Source of the DNA: Flavobacteriales bacterium
GTDB lineage: Bacteria; Bacteroidota; Bacteroidia; Flavobacteriales_F; PHOS-HE28
Direction: 5' to 3'
Length of the DNA stretch: 64,000 nt
Assembly: GCA_020635725.1 (NCBI GenBank)
Contig: JACJZF010000001.1
Coordinates: 124,001 to 188,000 of the forward strand
Shown: one piece after another, positions 8,054 through 15,810 of the stretch
How the letters are laid out: every line of letters starts with the position of its first letter
How positions within the stretch are numbered: position 1 is the first letter of the stretch
Made by a program: the position numbers and the translations under genes
The notes under the pieces: generated by a model
Told to the model about the DNA's origin: nothing
Database searches by the model: none
Seen by the model: only the letters and a program-made list of their open reading frames with translations

Positions 8054-9739
8054 TCAGCGCACGACCAGGCGCTTCTCGCTGCGCACGCCATTCACGGTGA
8101 GGCGCACCGTGTAGGTGCCGCCGCTCAAATTGCTCAGGCTGATGTTGCGGACAGAGCCCTGGGCGAGCGAGGTACGCTCCGCGCGGACCACACGGCCGGT
8201 CACATCCAGCACGTCCACATCGGCGGTGCCGTTCGCGCCCGAGTAGCTCAGGCTCACGATGCCTTCTGCCGGGTTCGGGTAGATCGACCACGCATCGTTG
8301 GCGTTCAGCTCGGCGATACCCACGTTGTTGTTGGTGCCCTCGGTCACGCAGATCTCGAAGAAGTGATCAGGCGAGGCATGGCCCCAGTCGTACACGCGCA
8401 CGAAATAGGTCTCTCCCACGGTGAGGCCCGATTGCACGAGCAGCTCGGTGGTGGCCTCTCCCGCGTTCTGGGGGAAGGTGGCATCGGCGCATGCCATGGA
8501 AACCAGCGAACCACAGGTGCCACTGAACAGCTCCACCATGGCATCGGCCTCGTTCGGGCCGAATACGCCGATCGTGTGGTCGGTGGAAGTAGCGACGAAC
8601 GAGAACCACACATCCAGCGCGTTCGGCGAGGTGAATCCTTCGCAGAGGATCGCAGGCAGCGTCTCGGTGGCATAAGCCGTGGTGAAGCCCACTTGCAGGC
8701 AATCGGCTCCGGGCACGAGGATCATCGGGTCGCTGCACTCATCATTGAAAGGAGGCTGCGGGCAGGGAGAAGAGCTCACGTTGATGGTGTAGGGTCCTTC
8801 GGAGCCTTCCTCGGTCAGCACCGGGTAGTAGTAGGTGCCAGCCGGCAGGAGCTCCCAGAGGATGGTCGCGTTGCCATCGCCGCAATCATCGAAGTTGAAC
8901 GATGCAGCCGCATTGGCCGTCACAGGGGGGCAATCGGAGTACAGCGTGGTGAAGCCATTGGCGAAGTTGCTCGTGCCGCAGTAATCCACCGCGATGTTGG
9001 AGCATTCGCTGATGGTGAAGCTCACCCATACCTGAGCCGAGCCCAGACCTTCGGTGTTGAGCGCGCCGGTGTTGTCACCATTGAAGGTGATCATGCCGCC
9101 CATGCTCAGGTCCTGGTGATCGGCATTGGTGCAGAGGTCGTTGGCGGGGATGTTCGACGGCGTGTACACGCAGGTCGTGAAATCGTCCACCGTCTGACCG
9201 GAGGCATACACCCAGAAGTACGTGCGGTAGTAATACGTGGTGCCGGGGGCGCTCAGAACCGTGTACGATTCCGTTTCAGCCCGCAGGGAGGCATCCACGC
9301 AACCGATCTGTTCCAAGGAGCCGCAGGCCCCGGAGAACACTTCCACGATCACATCCACACCCGTGGTGGCGTCACCGCCTCCGGTCACTTCGATCACGGT
9401 GACATTGCCCGTGGCGGTGAAGCTGTACCACACATCGTTCGCAGCGGACGAGGTGAAACCGCTGCAGGCCGATGCGGGTTGCGATTCGGTGGCGCCTGCG
9501 AAGGAACCAGCGACCGGGGTGCATTCCGTACCCACCGTCATGTCGATGGCGCCGTCGCACTCATCATTGGCGACACCACCCCGCTGATCACCCGAGGGGG
9601 CGGTGTAGGCGCCAGGCGTGAGCTTGGCGGCGTAGGCGGCCTTGCGGGCGGCATTCTGAACGGTTGGGGCCATTTGCGCTGAGGCCGTGGCGGCCATCAG
9701 GCTCAGAGCGAGGAGGGCGGGAGCGTAAGCTTTCTTCAT
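8054..9739 (-). CDS. Secreted three-module PPC-like protein with T9SS sorting domain
   Basis: 561 residues from the ATG at 9739, which begins a signal peptide (MKKAYAPALLALSLMAATAS); the upstream extension has none. Three PPC-like modules start at NDEC (about 55), NDLC (about 195) and NDEC (about 325), with DVWYSF, CGDGN and ALDVWFSF landmarks. The last 75 residues form a T9SS type A sorting domain (IYPNPAEG, GTYTVRL, terminal LVVR). The first and third modules resemble the two modules of the gene at 1-2139, and the middle one resembles those of 2185-4212, as if modules are shuffled between neighbours. Surface or extracellular role; no catalytic motif seen. Confidence 0.87.
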   Translation of the reverse strand: MKKAYAPALLALSLMAATASAQMAPTVQNAARKAAYAAKLTPGAYTAPSGDQRGGVANDECDGAIDMTVGTECTPVAGSFAGATESQPASACSGFTSSAANDVWYSFTATGNVTVIEVTGGGDATTGVDVIVEVFSGACGSLEQIGCVDASLRAETESYTVLSAPGTTYYYRTYFWVYASGQTVDDFTTCVYTPSNIPANDLCTNADHQDLSMGGMITFNGDNTGALNTEGLGSAQVWVSFTISECSNIAVDYCGTSNFANGFTTLYSDCPPVTANAAASFNFDDCGDGNATILWELLPAGTYYYPVLTEEGSEGPYTINVSSSPCPQPPFNDECSDPMILVPGADCLQVGFTTAYATETLPAILCEGFTSPNALDVWFSFVATSTDHTIGVFGPNEADAMVELFSGTCGSLVSMACADATFPQNAGEATTELLVQSGLTVGETYFVRVYDWGHASPDHFFEICVTEGTNNNVGIAELNANDAWSIYPNPAEGIVSLSYSGANGTADVDVLDVTGRVVRAERTSLAQGSVRNISLSNLSGGTYTVRLTVNGVRSEKRLVVR

Positions 9740-9754
9740 GCGGTTGGGTTTTGC

Positions 9755-9790
9755 TCGGCCAAAGGCTGCATGGCCGAAGGCGCCAAGGTA
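9755..9790 (-). promoter_or_regulatory. TACCTTGG element and inverted repeat upstream of a secreted-protein gene
   Basis: On the minus strand, TACCTTGG (9790-9783) matches the Bacteroidota -7 consensus TAnnTTTG at all but one position. It lies in GTTTACCTTGGC, a 12-mer also found upstream of the HD-PPK1 gene (15782-15793). Just downstream is a 7-bp inverted repeat, TCGGCCA 9755-9761 with TGGCCGA 9771-9777, in the leader. Confidence 0.4.
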
Positions 9791-9847
9791 AACCAACTCA
9801 CGAAATCGCCAGCAGATCGCTTGTGGCCGGGCGCTGCTCCGGATGGC

Positions 9848-10588
9848 CTACCGCGGATCCCGCTTCACCCGCAAGGGCAGCTGGTAGATCACGCTCACCG
9901 GATGCCCGTTCTGCATGCCGGGCACGAAGGCCGGCAACAGGCGCACCACACGTTCCACTTCGCGCTCCACGGCGGCGCTGGGCGTGGGGCGGCACACCAG
10001 CCGTCCGATGCGGCCCTCGGCATCGATCTCGAAGCTCACCACGGTGAACTCCTCCCCTTTCAGCGCCGGAGGCACCCTGAAGTAGCGGTCGAGATGCCGC
10101 TGGATGCGGGCCTCGGTGCAGGTGGCCAGGTCCATCCGCTTGTTTCCGGTGCAATCCACGAAATAGGGCATGTCCTCTCGCCCTTTGCTCCAGGGGATGA
10201 CGATGGGAGCGGCATCGTCCGGCGGGCTCAGGTTCTCGCGCGCAGTGGAATCCGTTGCCGTTCCGGAGCCGTGCACGGGGTCCGGCTCGGGGTCATCCGC
10301 CGGCGGTGGGTCATCCGGCAGGGGGTCGTCCACGGGCACCACCGGGCCGTTGCCGCGCTTGCGCGCCTGCGGCTGCTCCTGTGCCGGTTGCGGCTTGCGG
10401 AACATCAACATGGTCTCCTGCTCGATCGGCTGCTCGGGATCCAACCAGGTCAGCTCCGGGATCTCCGGCTCGGCCGTGCGCCATTCGAAGGCCACCAGCA
10501 CAACGGCGAGGCTGACCAGTAATCCGATCCCGAAGCGCCTACCGGTGGCGGAATCCGTGCGTCTCCACTGCTGCAGGGGCGTCGTCAT
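9848..10588 (-). CDS. TonB-like energy-transducing protein
   Basis: 246 residues from the ATG at 10588; earlier in-frame ATGs are possible. A short cytoplasmic N-terminus is followed by one transmembrane segment (about 18-37, FGIGLLVSLAVVLVAF). Next comes a long periplasmic linker rich in Pro, Asp and Glu (about 45-125), then a C-terminal TonB-type domain (about 155-246) with an FEIDAEGRI strand and a GMQNGHPVSV motif. The predicted role is to link inner-membrane energy to an outer-membrane transporter, or to act as a periplasm-spanning adaptor. It lies 39 bp after the response regulator gene and is probably co-transcribed with the two-component pair. Confidence 0.75.
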   Translation of the reverse strand: MTTPLQQWRRTDSATGRRFGIGLLVSLAVVLVAFEWRTAEPEIPELTWLDPEQPIEQETMLMFRKPQPAQEQPQARKRGNGPVVPVDDPLPDDPPPADDPEPDPVHGSGTATDSTARENLSPPDDAAPIVIPWSKGREDMPYFVDCTGNKRMDLATCTEARIQRHLDRYFRVPPALKGEEFTVVSFEIDAEGRIGRLVCRPTPSAAVEREVERVVRLLPAFVPGMQNGHPVSVIYQLPLRVKRDPR

Positions 10589-10627
10589 GGCAAAGGGGTT
10601 TACCATGCAACCGTGCGGCAAGGGCGA

Positions 10628-11332
10628 TCATTGCGGCCCGGGGGCCACCAGGCGGAATCCTTTGCCGTGTATATTGATGATCTCCACCGAAGGGTCCTCG
10701 CGCAGGTACTTGCGCAGCTTGGCTATGTACACGTCCATGCTGCGGCCATTGAAGTAGCTGTCGTTGCCCCAGACCTCGGTCAGGGCCTTCGAGCGGTCGA
10801 GCACATCGTTGCGGTTGGCGCATAGGAGCCGTAATAATTCCGACTCCTTGGTGGTGAGGCGTCGCTCTCCGGCGGGCGTGGTGAGCACTTGCTTGCGGGG
10901 GTCGAAGCGCGAGGCGCCGAAGTCATAAGAGACGGGCTCCTCCGGCTTGGCCTCCACCCCGTGGGTGCGCCGCAGCACGGCCTCGATGCGGAGCAGCAGC
11001 TCCTCCATGCCGAAGGGCTTGGTGATGTAATCATCGGCACCGCTCTGGAAGCCCTCGATGGTATCCTGCTTCATGGATTTCGCGGTGAGGAAGATGATGG
11101 GCACCTCAGCGTCCTTCGCACGGATCTCGCGGGCCAGGGTGAAGCCGTCCTTCAGGGGCATCATCACATCGAGCAGGATCAGCGCGTAGCGTCCCTTGGC
11201 ATGCGCGGCGAGTCCCTGCTGGCCATCGGTGCGCAGGTCGGTATCGTAGCCCTTAGCCCGCAGGTAGTGGGCCAGGAGGCTGCCGAGGTTGGGGTCATCC
11301 TCAACGACGAGGAGCTTGATGGGCGTGCTCAT
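10628..11332 (-). CDS. OmpR-family response regulator (RprY-like)
   Basis: 234 residues. Receiver domain at about 1-120 with acidic pocket E11-D12-D13, phosphoacceptor Asp55 (LLDVMMP), a conserved Thr/Lys pair (FLTAKS, ITKPF). The C-terminal winged helix is at about 135-232 and ends in the typical YIAKLRKYL / IINIHGKGFRL recognition and wing elements. The start overlaps the 3' end of the kinase gene by 32 bp, so the two are translationally coupled with the kinase first. It resembles RprY of Bacteroides in layout; the regulated genes are unknown. Confidence 0.9.
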   Translation of the reverse strand: MSTPIKLLVVEDDPNLGSLLAHYLRAKGYDTDLRTDGQQGLAAHAKGRYALILLDVMMPLKDGFTLAREIRAKDAEVPIIFLTAKSMKQDTIEGFQSGADDYITKPFGMEELLLRIEAVLRRTHGVEAKPEEPVSYDFGASRFDPRKQVLTTPAGERRLTTKESELLRLLCANRNDVLDRSKALTEVWGNDSYFNGRSMDVYIAKLRKYLREDPSVEIINIHGKGFRLVAPGPQ

Positions 11333-12803
11333 GTTCGAAGGGGAGGAAAATATGGAAGGTGCTGCCAGCGCCGGGCCTGCTTTCCAGTCGGACTCTTCCG
11401 CCGTGGCGCTCCACCACGTTCTTCACGTAGCTCAGGCCCAGGCCGAAGCCCTTGGCGTTATGCAGGTTGCCCGTGGGCACACGGTACAGGCGATCGAAGA
11501 CCTTGCGGTGCTCGGAGGGCGCTATGCCGATGCCGTTGTCGGTGACGCTCAGGTGCACGCCGGTATCGTCGCTGCGCGTGGCGATGCGGATGCGCGGCTC
11601 CTGCTCGCAGTACTTCACCGCATTGTCGATGAGGTTGTACAGCAGGTTGGTGAGATGGATGCGGTCGGCGCGCAGGTGATGGATGTCCGCGGCGAGGCTG
11701 GTCTCGATACGGCCGCTCCGGCGCGAGACGAGCATGGAGCTGCTGCGCACCACATCGGCGATCACCGCGTGCAGGTCGAGGTCCACCGGCTTGATCACCA
11801 TGGTGCCGCTATCCTGCACGGCGCTCAGCAGCACATTCTCCACCAGCGCGCCCAGCCGCTTGTTCTCATCGCGGATCATGGCCGTGTAGCTCCTCACCTG
11901 CTCCTCGGTACGCGGGATGCTGGGATCCGCCAGCGCCTCGCAGGCGAGCCCGATGGTGCTGATCGGGGTCTTGAGCTCGTGGGTGAGGTTGTTGACCAGG
12001 TCGGTACGGATGTCATTCAGCCGCTTCTGCCGCAGCATGGTGCGCATGGTGTAGGCGAAGGCGATGGCGATGATCAGCACGAAGAGGCCCGATGCCACCA
12101 TCAGCGGCCAAAGGCCGGCCAGGCGCGCCGAACGGGCATGATCGGCGTGCACGCGCAGGAAGTGGACCGGCCCGGCGATGTCGTGCCGGAAGAGCCGCAC
12201 CGTGGCCCCGTGCGCCCACAGCCCAGCGGTATCCGGCTCGGTGCGTGCCAGGCTCACCCACCTCCCCTGCCGATCATACACGCCCCAGCTCGGTGTATCG
12301 GCGATCCCGAAACCAAAGAGCTCAGCGTGCAGCAGCGAATCGAGCAGCTCCGGGTCGAGCCGTTCCCGTATGCCGCGCCGAATCTCATTGGCCAGGATCG
12401 CGCGCACCAGGTCCGCAACGAGTTCCTCGTGCTCGGCGCGTTCCACCTGGCGCGCGGGCGGCAAGGAGGGCACGGCCTCGGGATCATCCGATACGTGTCC
12501 GATGGGCAGCTGCGCATCATCCAAAGGCATCGGATCAGTATGGCGCAACGAGTCGAGCCGGGCCAGCAGACGGCGCCCCTTGCGATTGCGCTTGAGGTCC
12601 TGCATGCGCTCGATGCGCTCCAGGTGATCGCTCACCGAAAGCAGGGCATGATCGAGGCTCTCAGAGAATTGGGCCTCGCGCATATTGATGGTCTTGGCGA
12701 CCCATGCCACTTGCATAGCCGCCAGCCCAACCAGCGCCAGGCTGATGGCTGCGAGCACAACGGCTACGAAACGCCTGTCCACGCTAGCGAAGCTATCCGG
12801 CAC
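11301..12803 (-). CDS. Membrane sensor histidine kinase (RprX-like)
   Basis: 500 residues starting at a GTG (12803). Transmembrane segment at about 11-35, a periplasmic sensor region (about 36-220), and a second transmembrane segment at about 225-250 (LMVASGLFVLIIAIAFAYT). HisKA has phosphoacceptor His275 in NNLTHELKTP. The HATPase_c domain shows an N box (LIDNAVKY), G1 (DNGIGI) and G2 (GFGLGLSYV). It probably phosphorylates the overlapping response regulator. The signal is unknown. Two TTAACG repeats one helical turn apart lie 20-35 bp upstream of the start and could be an operator for autoregulation. Confidence 0.9.
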   Translation of the reverse strand: MPDSFASVDRRFVAVVLAAISLALVGLAAMQVAWVAKTINMREAQFSESLDHALLSVSDHLERIERMQDLKRNRKGRRLLARLDSLRHTDPMPLDDAQLPIGHVSDDPEAVPSLPPARQVERAEHEELVADLVRAILANEIRRGIRERLDPELLDSLLHAELFGFGIADTPSWGVYDRQGRWVSLARTEPDTAGLWAHGATVRLFRHDIAGPVHFLRVHADHARSARLAGLWPLMVASGLFVLIIAIAFAYTMRTMLRQKRLNDIRTDLVNNLTHELKTPISTIGLACEALADPSIPRTEEQVRSYTAMIRDENKRLGALVENVLLSAVQDSGTMVIKPVDLDLHAVIADVVRSSSMLVSRRSGRIETSLAADIHHLRADRIHLTNLLYNLIDNAVKYCEQEPRIRIATRSDDTGVHLSVTDNGIGIAPSEHRKVFDRLYRVPTGNLHNAKGFGLGLSYVKNVVERHGGRVRLESRPGAGSTFHIFLPFEHEHAHQAPRR

Positions 12804-12822
12804 TCCCCGGGCGCTGAGGCGG

Positions 12823-12838
12823 TTAACGGTCTTTAACG
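12823..12838 (-). promoter_or_regulatory. Tandem TTAACG repeats upstream of the kinase/regulator operon
   Basis: TTAACG occurs at 12823-12828 and 12833-12838, ten bp apart, 20-35 bp upstream of the GTG at 12803. Direct hexamer repeats at about one helical turn are the usual layout of OmpR/PhoB-family binding sites, so autoregulation by the adjacent regulator is an inference. Confidence 0.4.
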
Positions 12839-12880
12839 TTCCTTGGCGCGGCCTTCACGATCATGCCCTGGAGCCCCCGG

Positions 12881-12888
12881 TAGCTTTG
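12881..12888 (+). promoter_or_regulatory. TAGCTTTG promoter element (-7 type)
   Basis: Perfect match to the Bacteroidota -7 consensus TAnnTTTG, on the plus strand in a gene-free gap, just upstream of a structured stretch that ends in a terminator-like hairpin. No convincing TTG -33 element is seen at the usual spacing. Confidence 0.45.
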
Positions 12889-12894
12889 TTCTCG

Positions 12895-12997
12895 CGGCAA
12901 GGGGAATACCCCTGACGCAAGCGCAAGGAGGTTTGGTTTTGGCTCTCTGACAGCGCAACAAGGGGTTGGAAGGCTCTCGCGAAAGTGAGGGCCTTCC
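12895..12997 (+). ncRNA. Candidate small RNA, about 100 nt
   Basis: This stretch lies between a perfect TAGCTTTG promoter element (12881-12888) and an 11-bp hairpin with an 8-base loop (12968-12978 with 12987-12997, one G-T pair). A 5-bp hairpin AGGGG/CCCCT with loop AATA sits at 12900-12913. No credible open frame covers it, and the downstream gene has its own promoter-like element at 13025. The hairpin is followed by GATTTAT rather than a T run, which weakens the terminator reading. It could instead be a long leader or attenuator for the dehydrogenase gene. I do not recognise an Rfam family. Confidence 0.35.
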
Positions 12998-13024
12998 GAT
13001 TTATACGGCCGCATGCTGAACGGC

Positions 13025-13032
13025 TACTTTCG
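13025..13032 (+). promoter_or_regulatory. TACTTTCG element directly before the dehydrogenase start
   Basis: One mismatch from TAnnTTTG, ending 8 bp before the ATG at 13040. This supports that start codon over an in-frame ATG at 13013, which would place the element inside the coding region. Confidence 0.4.
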
Positions 13033-13039
13033 CCGGGCC

Positions 13040-14482
13040 ATGCTGCATCTGAAGAACCTGATTGCCGGAGAACTGCGCGATGCGGTGGGCGGCCGCCGGA
13101 TCGATGTGTACGAGCCTGCCCGCGGGCGCGTGTTCGCCCTGGCTCCCGACAGCGATGAACAGGATGTTGACCTTGCGGTGAAAGCGGCGCAGGCGGCAAG
13201 TGCCCAGTGGGTCGCGATGGGCCGTGAAGGACGTGCGAAGGTGTTGATCCGCTTGGCCGAGACGATCGAACGGGACCTGGATCAATTCGCGCGCATGGAG
13301 TCACGTGACAACGGCAAGCCGGTTGAGCTCGCGCGAACGGTGGATATCCCACGGGCGGTCTCCAACTTCCGCTTCTTCGCCACCGCCGCGATCCACTTCA
13401 GCAGCGAGGCGCACATGATGGACGACGTGGCGGTGAACTACACCGATCGCCAGCCCATCGGCGTGGTAGGCGCGATCAGTCCTTGGAACCTGCCGCTCTA
13501 TCTGTTCACTTGGAAGATCGCCCCTGCGCTGGCCGCAGGCAATTGCGTGGTGGCCAAGCCCAGCGAGGTGACCCCGTGCACGGCGCATCTGCTCGCCGAG
13601 CGCTGCGCCGAGGCAGGCATGCCGCCGGGGGTGCTCAACATCGTGCATGGCCTGGGCGCGAAGGTGGGCGCGACCATCACCGCGCATCCCGGCATCCCGG
13701 CCATCAGCTTCACCGGCGGCACGCGCACCGGCGCGGAGATCGCACGCGTGGCCGCGCCCATGTTCAAGAAACTGAGCCTGGAGCTGGGTGGCAAGAACCC
13801 CGTGCTGATCTTCGACGATTGCGATTTCGAGGCGACGCTCAGCACCACCGTGCGCAGCTCCTTCCGCAACCAAGGGCAGATCTGCCTCTGCGGATCGCGC
13901 ATCCTGATCCAACGCGGCCTCTACACGCGTTTCCGCGATGCCTTCGTGGAACGGGTGCGCGCCCTGCGCGTCGGCGATCCACAGGATGCCGCGAGCGATA
14001 TGGGCGCGGTGGTCTCCGAAGCACATATGGAGAAGGTGCTCGCGCATATCCGGCTCGCGCAGGAGGAAGGGGGCAAGGTGCTCTGCGGCGGAGAACGGGT
14101 GCGGCTGGCCGGCGAGCTCGCCGAGGGCTGGTATATCGCTCCAACGGTGATCGAAGGGCTGGGCCCCGCCTGCCAAACGAATCAGGAGGAGATCTTCGGG
14201 CCGGTCGTCACCTTGCAGCCTTTCGATGATGAAGAGGAGGCACTGGCCTTGGCCAACGATAGCGCCTATGGCTTGGCGAGCGTTGTTTGGACGAATGACG
14301 TGAAGCGGGCCCACCGCGTGGCGCGTGCGTTGCGCACAGGGATCGTGTGGGTGAACTGCTGGATGGTGCGCGACCTGCGCACGCCCTTCGGAGGCATGAA
14401 ACAGAGCGGCGTGGGGCGCGAGGGCGGCGAGGAGGCGCTGCGCTTCTTCACGGAGGCGAAGAACGTGTGCATACGTCTCTAA
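13040..14482 (+). CDS. Aldehyde dehydrogenase, 2-aminomuconate-semialdehyde type
   Basis: 480 residues, full length for NAD-dependent ALDH. The catalytic cysteine is Cys282 in NQGQICLCGSR and the general-base glutamate is Glu248 in LELGGKNP. The substrate-channel motif SPWNLPLYLF and the cofactor motif FTGGTRTG are present. The ICLCGSR signature, instead of the common CCCAGSR, is typical of the ALDH8 / 2-aminomuconic or 2-hydroxymuconic semialdehyde dehydrogenase group, which oxidises a ring-cleavage semialdehyde in tryptophan/kynurenine or meta-cleavage catabolism. A 2-aminomuconate-deaminase-like gene at 48825-49235 would act on its product. The start at 13040 was preferred because it begins the conserved LHLKNLIAGE segment. 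Confidence 0.85.
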   Translation: MLHLKNLIAGELRDAVGGRRIDVYEPARGRVFALAPDSDEQDVDLAVKAAQAASAQWVAMGREGRAKVLIRLAETIERDLDQFARMESRDNGKPVELARTVDIPRAVSNFRFFATAAIHFSSEAHMMDDVAVNYTDRQPIGVVGAISPWNLPLYLFTWKIAPALAAGNCVVAKPSEVTPCTAHLLAERCAEAGMPPGVLNIVHGLGAKVGATITAHPGIPAISFTGGTRTGAEIARVAAPMFKKLSLELGGKNPVLIFDDCDFEATLSTTVRSSFRNQGQICLCGSRILIQRGLYTRFRDAFVERVRALRVGDPQDAASDMGAVVSEAHMEKVLAHIRLAQEEGGKVLCGGERVRLAGELAEGWYIAPTVIEGLGPACQTNQEEIFGPVVTLQPFDDEEEALALANDSAYGLASVVWTNDVKRAHRVARALRTGIVWVNCWMVRDLRTPFGGMKQSGVGREGGEEALRFFTEAKNVCIRL

Positions 14483-14483
14483 A

Positions 14484-14594
14484 TCACGGCTGGAGCCGAT
14501 GGCTCTTCATGCCATTGGTGAAGAACCAGCCGAACCGTTTGTCGAACCAGTCCGAGAAGCTGATCAGGCGCAAGAGCACATGGTGGAGATTCAT
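14484..14594 (-). CDS. Very small conserved-looking protein (36 aa)
   Basis: Short frame beginning MNLHHVLLRL and containing SDWFDKRFGWFF near the middle, aromatic and basic and possibly membrane-associated. It starts 113 bp after the SiaB-like gene ends on the same strand and stops two bases from the convergent dehydrogenase stop. Longer starts exist (ATG at 14627, TTG at 14684). The chosen ATG follows a perfect 8-bp inverted repeat by 12 bp. The WFDKRFGWFF core looks like a small protein I associate with Bacteroidota, but I cannot name a family. Confidence 0.5.
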   Translation of the reverse strand: MNLHHVLLRLISFSDWFDKRFGWFFTNGMKSHRLQP

Positions 14595-14605
14595 CCCGCG
14601 TGGTT

Positions 14606-14623
14606 TTCCGGAGAACTCCGGAA
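14606..14623. promoter_or_regulatory. Perfect 8-bp inverted repeat upstream of the small gene
   Basis: TTCCGGAG and CTCCGGAA are separated only by AA, 12 bp upstream of the ATG at 14594 on the minus strand. It could be an operator or a leader hairpin; there is no T run for a terminator. Confidence 0.3.
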
Positions 14624-14707
14624 CCATGCCGATCGTTGCGCGCCAGTTGCCAAGAGCCGTTAACGGCAGCTCCCGATCCAGCAACGGCGGAGAGCATTGC
14701 CAAGCGC

Positions 14708-15745
14708 CTACTCCAACGGCACGGCAATGAGCAACTGCCCGTCTGCCGCTAAGTGAACCTCCGGGTCAGCGCCTCCAGAGAGGTGAGCCAGCTCCAGCAG
14801 GTCGGCCTCCCGGTTGACCGTGGCATCCGATCGCAACAAGGCCTTGCGATAGTCGGAAGAGCGTTGCGCCGGCGAGAGCGCGGCGATACGCAGCACCTGC
14901 GCGTGCATCTCTTGCAGGCCGCTGGATGCCGCATCGAGCCCGATCACGATGAAGGGCCTTCCATGATGCCGCAGGACGACGATGCTGGCATCGGTCTGCT
15001 GCCCGTTCGCCCGAAGCCATGCCGCGCCGGCGAGAATGGCCCGTGCCATGCGCGCACCGCCGAGCGGCTCGGCCTCGATCATGCGCACCACGGCCTCCAG
15101 GGCGGCCGCCGAGGCCCCGCATCGGCAGGCGATGAGCACGTTGAGCTCACTCACCGAGCGTTGCAGCGAGGCCGCTTCACTGGCTGTCATGGGCGGCACT
15201 CCGGAACCGATGCGCATATGGAGCAGCAGCAGCGGATGCGCCGCGCCCATCAACCAGGCATGCACGAGCCCGTTGGCTGAACGCCGCGCCATCTCGATTA
15301 GGCCCAAGCCAGCTCCGCCGCGCGCCGTTCGGCCACCGTCGCCCAAGCGCGCGAGGAAGAGCGCCTTCAGTTGGGCGAGGTCAGATTGTCCAATCTGGCC
15401 CATCAAGGCATCGAGCGAGGCCTTCTCTTCTTCGGCCACGGGGTTCACGGTCAGCACCTCATCCGAATGCCGGTGCATGCGCATGAGGAAGAGGCTGCGG
15501 CCAGCGCCCGCGGCCTCGGCGACAGGCAGCCTCACCCTGTGCCGCACCACATTCTGATAGGCCTCGACCATGACGAAGGCCAAGCGCTGCCGATGCGCCC
15601 GCTCACGGCCCGCACCGGAGCAGAGCCCTTCGGCCAAGGCGATCAGACTTGCGGAAACTCCATCGGTGAATGACCCGCTGTAAAGCAGGCACCCACGCTC
15701 CGCAGCGAGCTGGCCGATCAGAACGTGGGCCCTGGCAAGGTCCAT
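14708..15745 (-). CDS. SiaB-family protein kinase-like protein with a degenerate second copy
   Basis: 345 residues, cytoplasmic, no signal peptide. The N-terminal half (about 1-175) matches the SiaB/DUF6272 type of GHKL protein: an N-box-like MVEAYQNVVRH and a glycine-rich ARGGAGLGLIEMARRS segment where ATP would bind. SiaB-type kinases act in partner-switch signalling with SiaC-like proteins. The second half (about 200-345) follows the same order of elements (LRHHGRPFIVIG, HAQVLRI, YRKALLR, EADLLELAHLSGG) but has lost the glycine motif, so it looks like a decayed tandem copy. The gene is divergent from the HD-PPK1 gene and 113 bp upstream of a 36-residue gene. No partner phosphatase or SiaC gene is nearby. 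Confidence 0.65.
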   Translation of the reverse strand: MDLARAHVLIGQLAAERGCLLYSGSFTDGVSASLIALAEGLCSGAGRERAHRQRLAFVMVEAYQNVVRHRVRLPVAEAAGAGRSLFLMRMHRHSDEVLTVNPVAEEEKASLDALMGQIGQSDLAQLKALFLARLGDGGRTARGGAGLGLIEMARRSANGLVHAWLMGAAHPLLLLHMRIGSGVPPMTASEAASLQRSVSELNVLIACRCGASAAALEAVVRMIEAEPLGGARMARAILAGAAWLRANGQQTDASIVVLRHHGRPFIVIGLDAASSGLQEMHAQVLRIAALSPAQRSSDYRKALLRSDATVNREADLLELAHLSGGADPEVHLAADGQLLIAVPLE

Positions 15746-15784
15746 GAATGTGCCGCAAGATAACCGGCGCCCCGGGGGCGCGTT

Positions 15785-15792
15785 TACCTTGG
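15785..15792 (+). promoter_or_regulatory. TACCTTGG element upstream of HD-PPK1
   Basis: One mismatch from TAnnTTTG, 18 bp before the ATG at 15811, inside the 12-mer GTTTACCTTGGC shared with the promoter region at 9790. It supports the 15811 start over an upstream in-frame ATG at 15748. Confidence 0.4.
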
Positions 15793-15810
15793 CCTCCGCA
15801 CCCGGGAACG

